From positions 1-6,941 of the forward strand of contig DPVV01000532.1 of NCBI GenBank assembly GCA_003526525.1: 6,941 nt of DNA. The letters run 5' to 3'. Both the position numbers and the translations under genes were made by a program. Positions 5,770 through 6,941 of this stretch are shown one piece after another. How positions within the stretch are numbered: position 1 is the stretch's first letter; each line of letters starts with the position of its first letter. The notes under the pieces are model-generated. The model had not been told where the DNA came from and made no database searches. It worked only from the letters and a program-made list of their open reading frames with translations. The DNA comes from Lachnoclostridium phytofermentans (GTDB lineage Bacteria > Bacillota > Clostridia > Lachnospirales > Lachnospiraceae).

Positions 5770-5841
5770 GCTGTGGCGCAGTCTTTTGAAAATTAACTGC
5801 TAGCAAAGTAGGATATCTCAAAAGACGGCCACAGCTTTTTT
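5770..5841 (+). terminator. Long rho-independent terminator after folT
   Basis: GCTGTGGC (5770-5777) pairs with GCCACAGC (5828-5835), and GTCTTTTGA (5781-5789) with TCAAAAGAC (5818-5826). A small internal loop (GCA against G) separates the two helices, and the apical loop is 28 nt. Six T's (5836-5841) follow. The 17-bp interrupted stem is longer than the other two terminators here, and the loop is unusually large. A second hairpin (about 5833-5861) overlaps its 3' end and T-tract and could compete. Confidence 0.85.
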
Positions 5842-5944
5842 GTTGAGTACAACAAAAAGCTCATGAATGATATTCTTATGTTTTCTGTTACAAAAGAGAT
5901 TTTTCAGTCATCCTACTGTCTGTATGGGTGAACAACAGGTGATT

Positions 5945-5963
5945 TCCTTATTAGGGATAAGGA
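5945..5963 (+). promoter_or_regulatory. Small hairpin in the folC leader
   Basis: TCCTTAT (5945-5951) pairs perfectly with ATAAGGA (5957-5963) around TAGGG, ending 13 nt before the folC ribosome binding site. The left arm could instead pair with AAGGAA (5969-5974). No T-tract follows, so it is not a terminator. A role in folC translation is only a possibility. No convincing promoter was found between the folT terminator and folC. Confidence 0.35.
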
Positions 5964-5987
5964 TAGTGAAGGAAGCGAGGAACGGAT

Positions 5988-6941
5988 ATGAATTATCAAG
6001 AAGCAATTAGATATCTGAGAAGTTACAAGAGAAATACTGGAGAATTGTCACTGAAGAACTTAAATAAACTATTAGATTACATGGATCACCCAGAAAAGAA
6101 ATTAAAATTTATCCACGTTGCTGGGACCAATGGCAAGGGTTCTACATGTAAGATGTTATCCTCTATCTTACGCCTTGCTGGGTTTAAAGTAGGATTATTT
6201 ACTTCACCTTTTTTAGAGACTGAGAATGAACAGATTCAGATCAATGGAGAAGTGATAGGAAATGAAGATTTTGCTAAAGTCTGTAAGAAGGTGAAAGACT
6301 TTACTTTGTATCTCATGCTTGATGAGATACCAACAGAATTTGAATTGACTACCGCGATGGCATTTCAGTATTTTTACGATACCAAATGTGACTTGGTTGT
6401 TTTAGAGGTAGGGCTCGGTGGTGAGCTAGATGCGACAAACGTGATTGAGACGCCTTTGGTTTCGGTGTTAACGAATATTGGCATAGATCATGTCGACTAC
6501 TTAGGAACAACATTAGAAGAAATTGCTTCTAAAAAAGCAGGAATCATAAAAGAAAATGGAATTGTTGTAAGTTACGAGCAGGCAAAAGAAGTAGAAGAAG
6601 TGATAAGACTAGCTTGTGAAGAAAAACATAATAAACTTGTGTTTGCAGAATTTTCTGAAATAAAACTTCATCAGGAAAATTTGTCCAGACAAAAGTTTTC
6701 TTATAAACAAAATACGAACCTATCCTTATCTTTGATAGGAGAGCATCAAAGAAAAAATGCGGCATTAGCCCTTGAAGTAATTCATCAGTTACAAACTTTG
6801 GGATATAAAATTTCTGATAATGCTATCTCAGAAGGATTTAATTATGTTACTTGGCCAGGAAGATTCGAGGTTTTATGTAAACAACCGTTGGTAATTTTAG
6901 ATGGTGGGCATAATGTTCAGTGTGTAGAAGCATTCTCAGCA
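5988..6941 (+). CDS. folC: Folylpolyglutamate synthase / dihydrofolate synthase (3' end outside window)
   Basis: The ATG at 5988 follows GAGGA (5977-5981) by 6 nt, and the frame stays open for 318 codons to the window edge. Family members have about 420-440 residues, so roughly a quarter is missing. FolC is an ATP-dependent Mur-ligase-type enzyme of the cytoplasm. It adds glutamates to folates, which retains them in the cell, and in many bacteria also joins glutamate to dihydropteroate. Visible motifs are the P-loop HVAGTNGKGST (residues 43-53), TSPFLETENEQIQING (72-87), LEVGLGGELDATNVI (139-153), TNIGIDHVDYLG (162-173) with IASKKAGIIK (179-188), GEHQRKNAALAL (251-262), and WPGRFEV (289-295) with LDGGHN (304-309) at the start of the C-terminal domain. 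The position after folT fits: uptake, then trapping by polyglutamylation. Whether it also has dihydrofolate synthase activity cannot be read from this fragment. Confidence 0.95.
   Translation, partial: MNYQEAIRYLRSYKRNTGELSLKNLNKLLDYMDHPEKKLKFIHVAGTNGKGSTCKMLSSILRLAGFKVGLFTSPFLETENEQIQINGEVIGNEDFAKVCKKVKDFTLYLMLDEIPTEFELTTAMAFQYFYDTKCDLVVLEVGLGGELDATNVIETPLVSVLTNIGIDHVDYLGTTLEEIASKKAGIIKENGIVVSYEQAKEVEEVIRLACEEKHNKLVFAEFSEIKLHQENLSRQKFSYKQNTNLSLSLIGEHQRKNAALALEVIHQLQTLGYKISDNAISEGFNYVTWPGRFEVLCKQPLVILDGGHNVQCVEAFSA

Noticed and set aside
5194..5821. Two minus-strand open frames (92 and 82 codons) over folT and its terminator
   Set aside because: Both are antisense to folT. One begins in the terminator stem, and neither has a domain signature.
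5807..5917. AGTAGGAT in the folT terminator loop (5807-5814) and in the riboswitch (4949-4956), complementary to ATCCTACT in the folC leader (5910-5917)
   Set aside because: An 8-nt match over this much sequence is expected by chance, and the flanking bases do not extend it.
6544..6765. 73-codon minus-strand open frame
   Set aside because: It is antisense to the folC coding region, whose + strand motifs continue through it.

Overview
This is an AT-rich window with strong AGGAGG-type ribosome binding sites, short intergenic gaps and rho-independent terminators ending in clean T-tracts. Together with the gene content, this points to a low-GC Gram-positive anaerobe. I infer a Clostridia member, probably Lachnospiraceae (Lachnoclostridium-like), but the sequence alone does not fix the species. 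All convincing genes are on the + strand.

Layout: (1) 1-791, the C-terminal 262 residues of a MocR/PdxR-type regulator (aminotransferase-like domain), with a three-copy 13-nt direct repeat at its stop codon and a terminator. (2) About 320 bases of gene-free AT-rich DNA carrying a 10-bp inverted repeat directly in front of a possible promoter. (3) 1215-2879, a Na+/phosphate cotransporter with a C-terminal PhoU domain. (4) A clear sigma-A-type promoter, a folded leader, rpsO (ribosomal protein S15) and a textbook terminator. (5) 3392-4831, a MATE-family efflux transporter preceded by a compact leader that can form two mutually exclusive structures, one of which buries the ribosome binding site. 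(6) 4941-5180, a tetrahydrofolate (THF) riboswitch with a visible translational expression platform, followed by folT (5186-5746), the substrate-binding subunit of an ECF-type folate transporter, and a long terminator. (7) 5988 to the window edge, the first 318 residues of FolC (folylpolyglutamate/dihydrofolate synthase).

How it fits together: the right third is a folate module. FolT brings folate in, FolC traps it as polyglutamates, and the riboswitch senses reduced folate and should shut off folT translation when folate is plentiful. The terminator between folT and folC suggests that folC is at least partly expressed separately. The other genes are unrelated single transcription units: phosphate uptake, a ribosomal protein, drug or metabolite efflux, and a regulator.

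The best leads for something new are the switch-like leader of the MATE gene (with a possible 5-codon leader peptide), the arginine in place of the PLP-binding lysine in the MocR-like protein, and the explicit anti-Shine-Dalgarno platform of the THF riboswitch.
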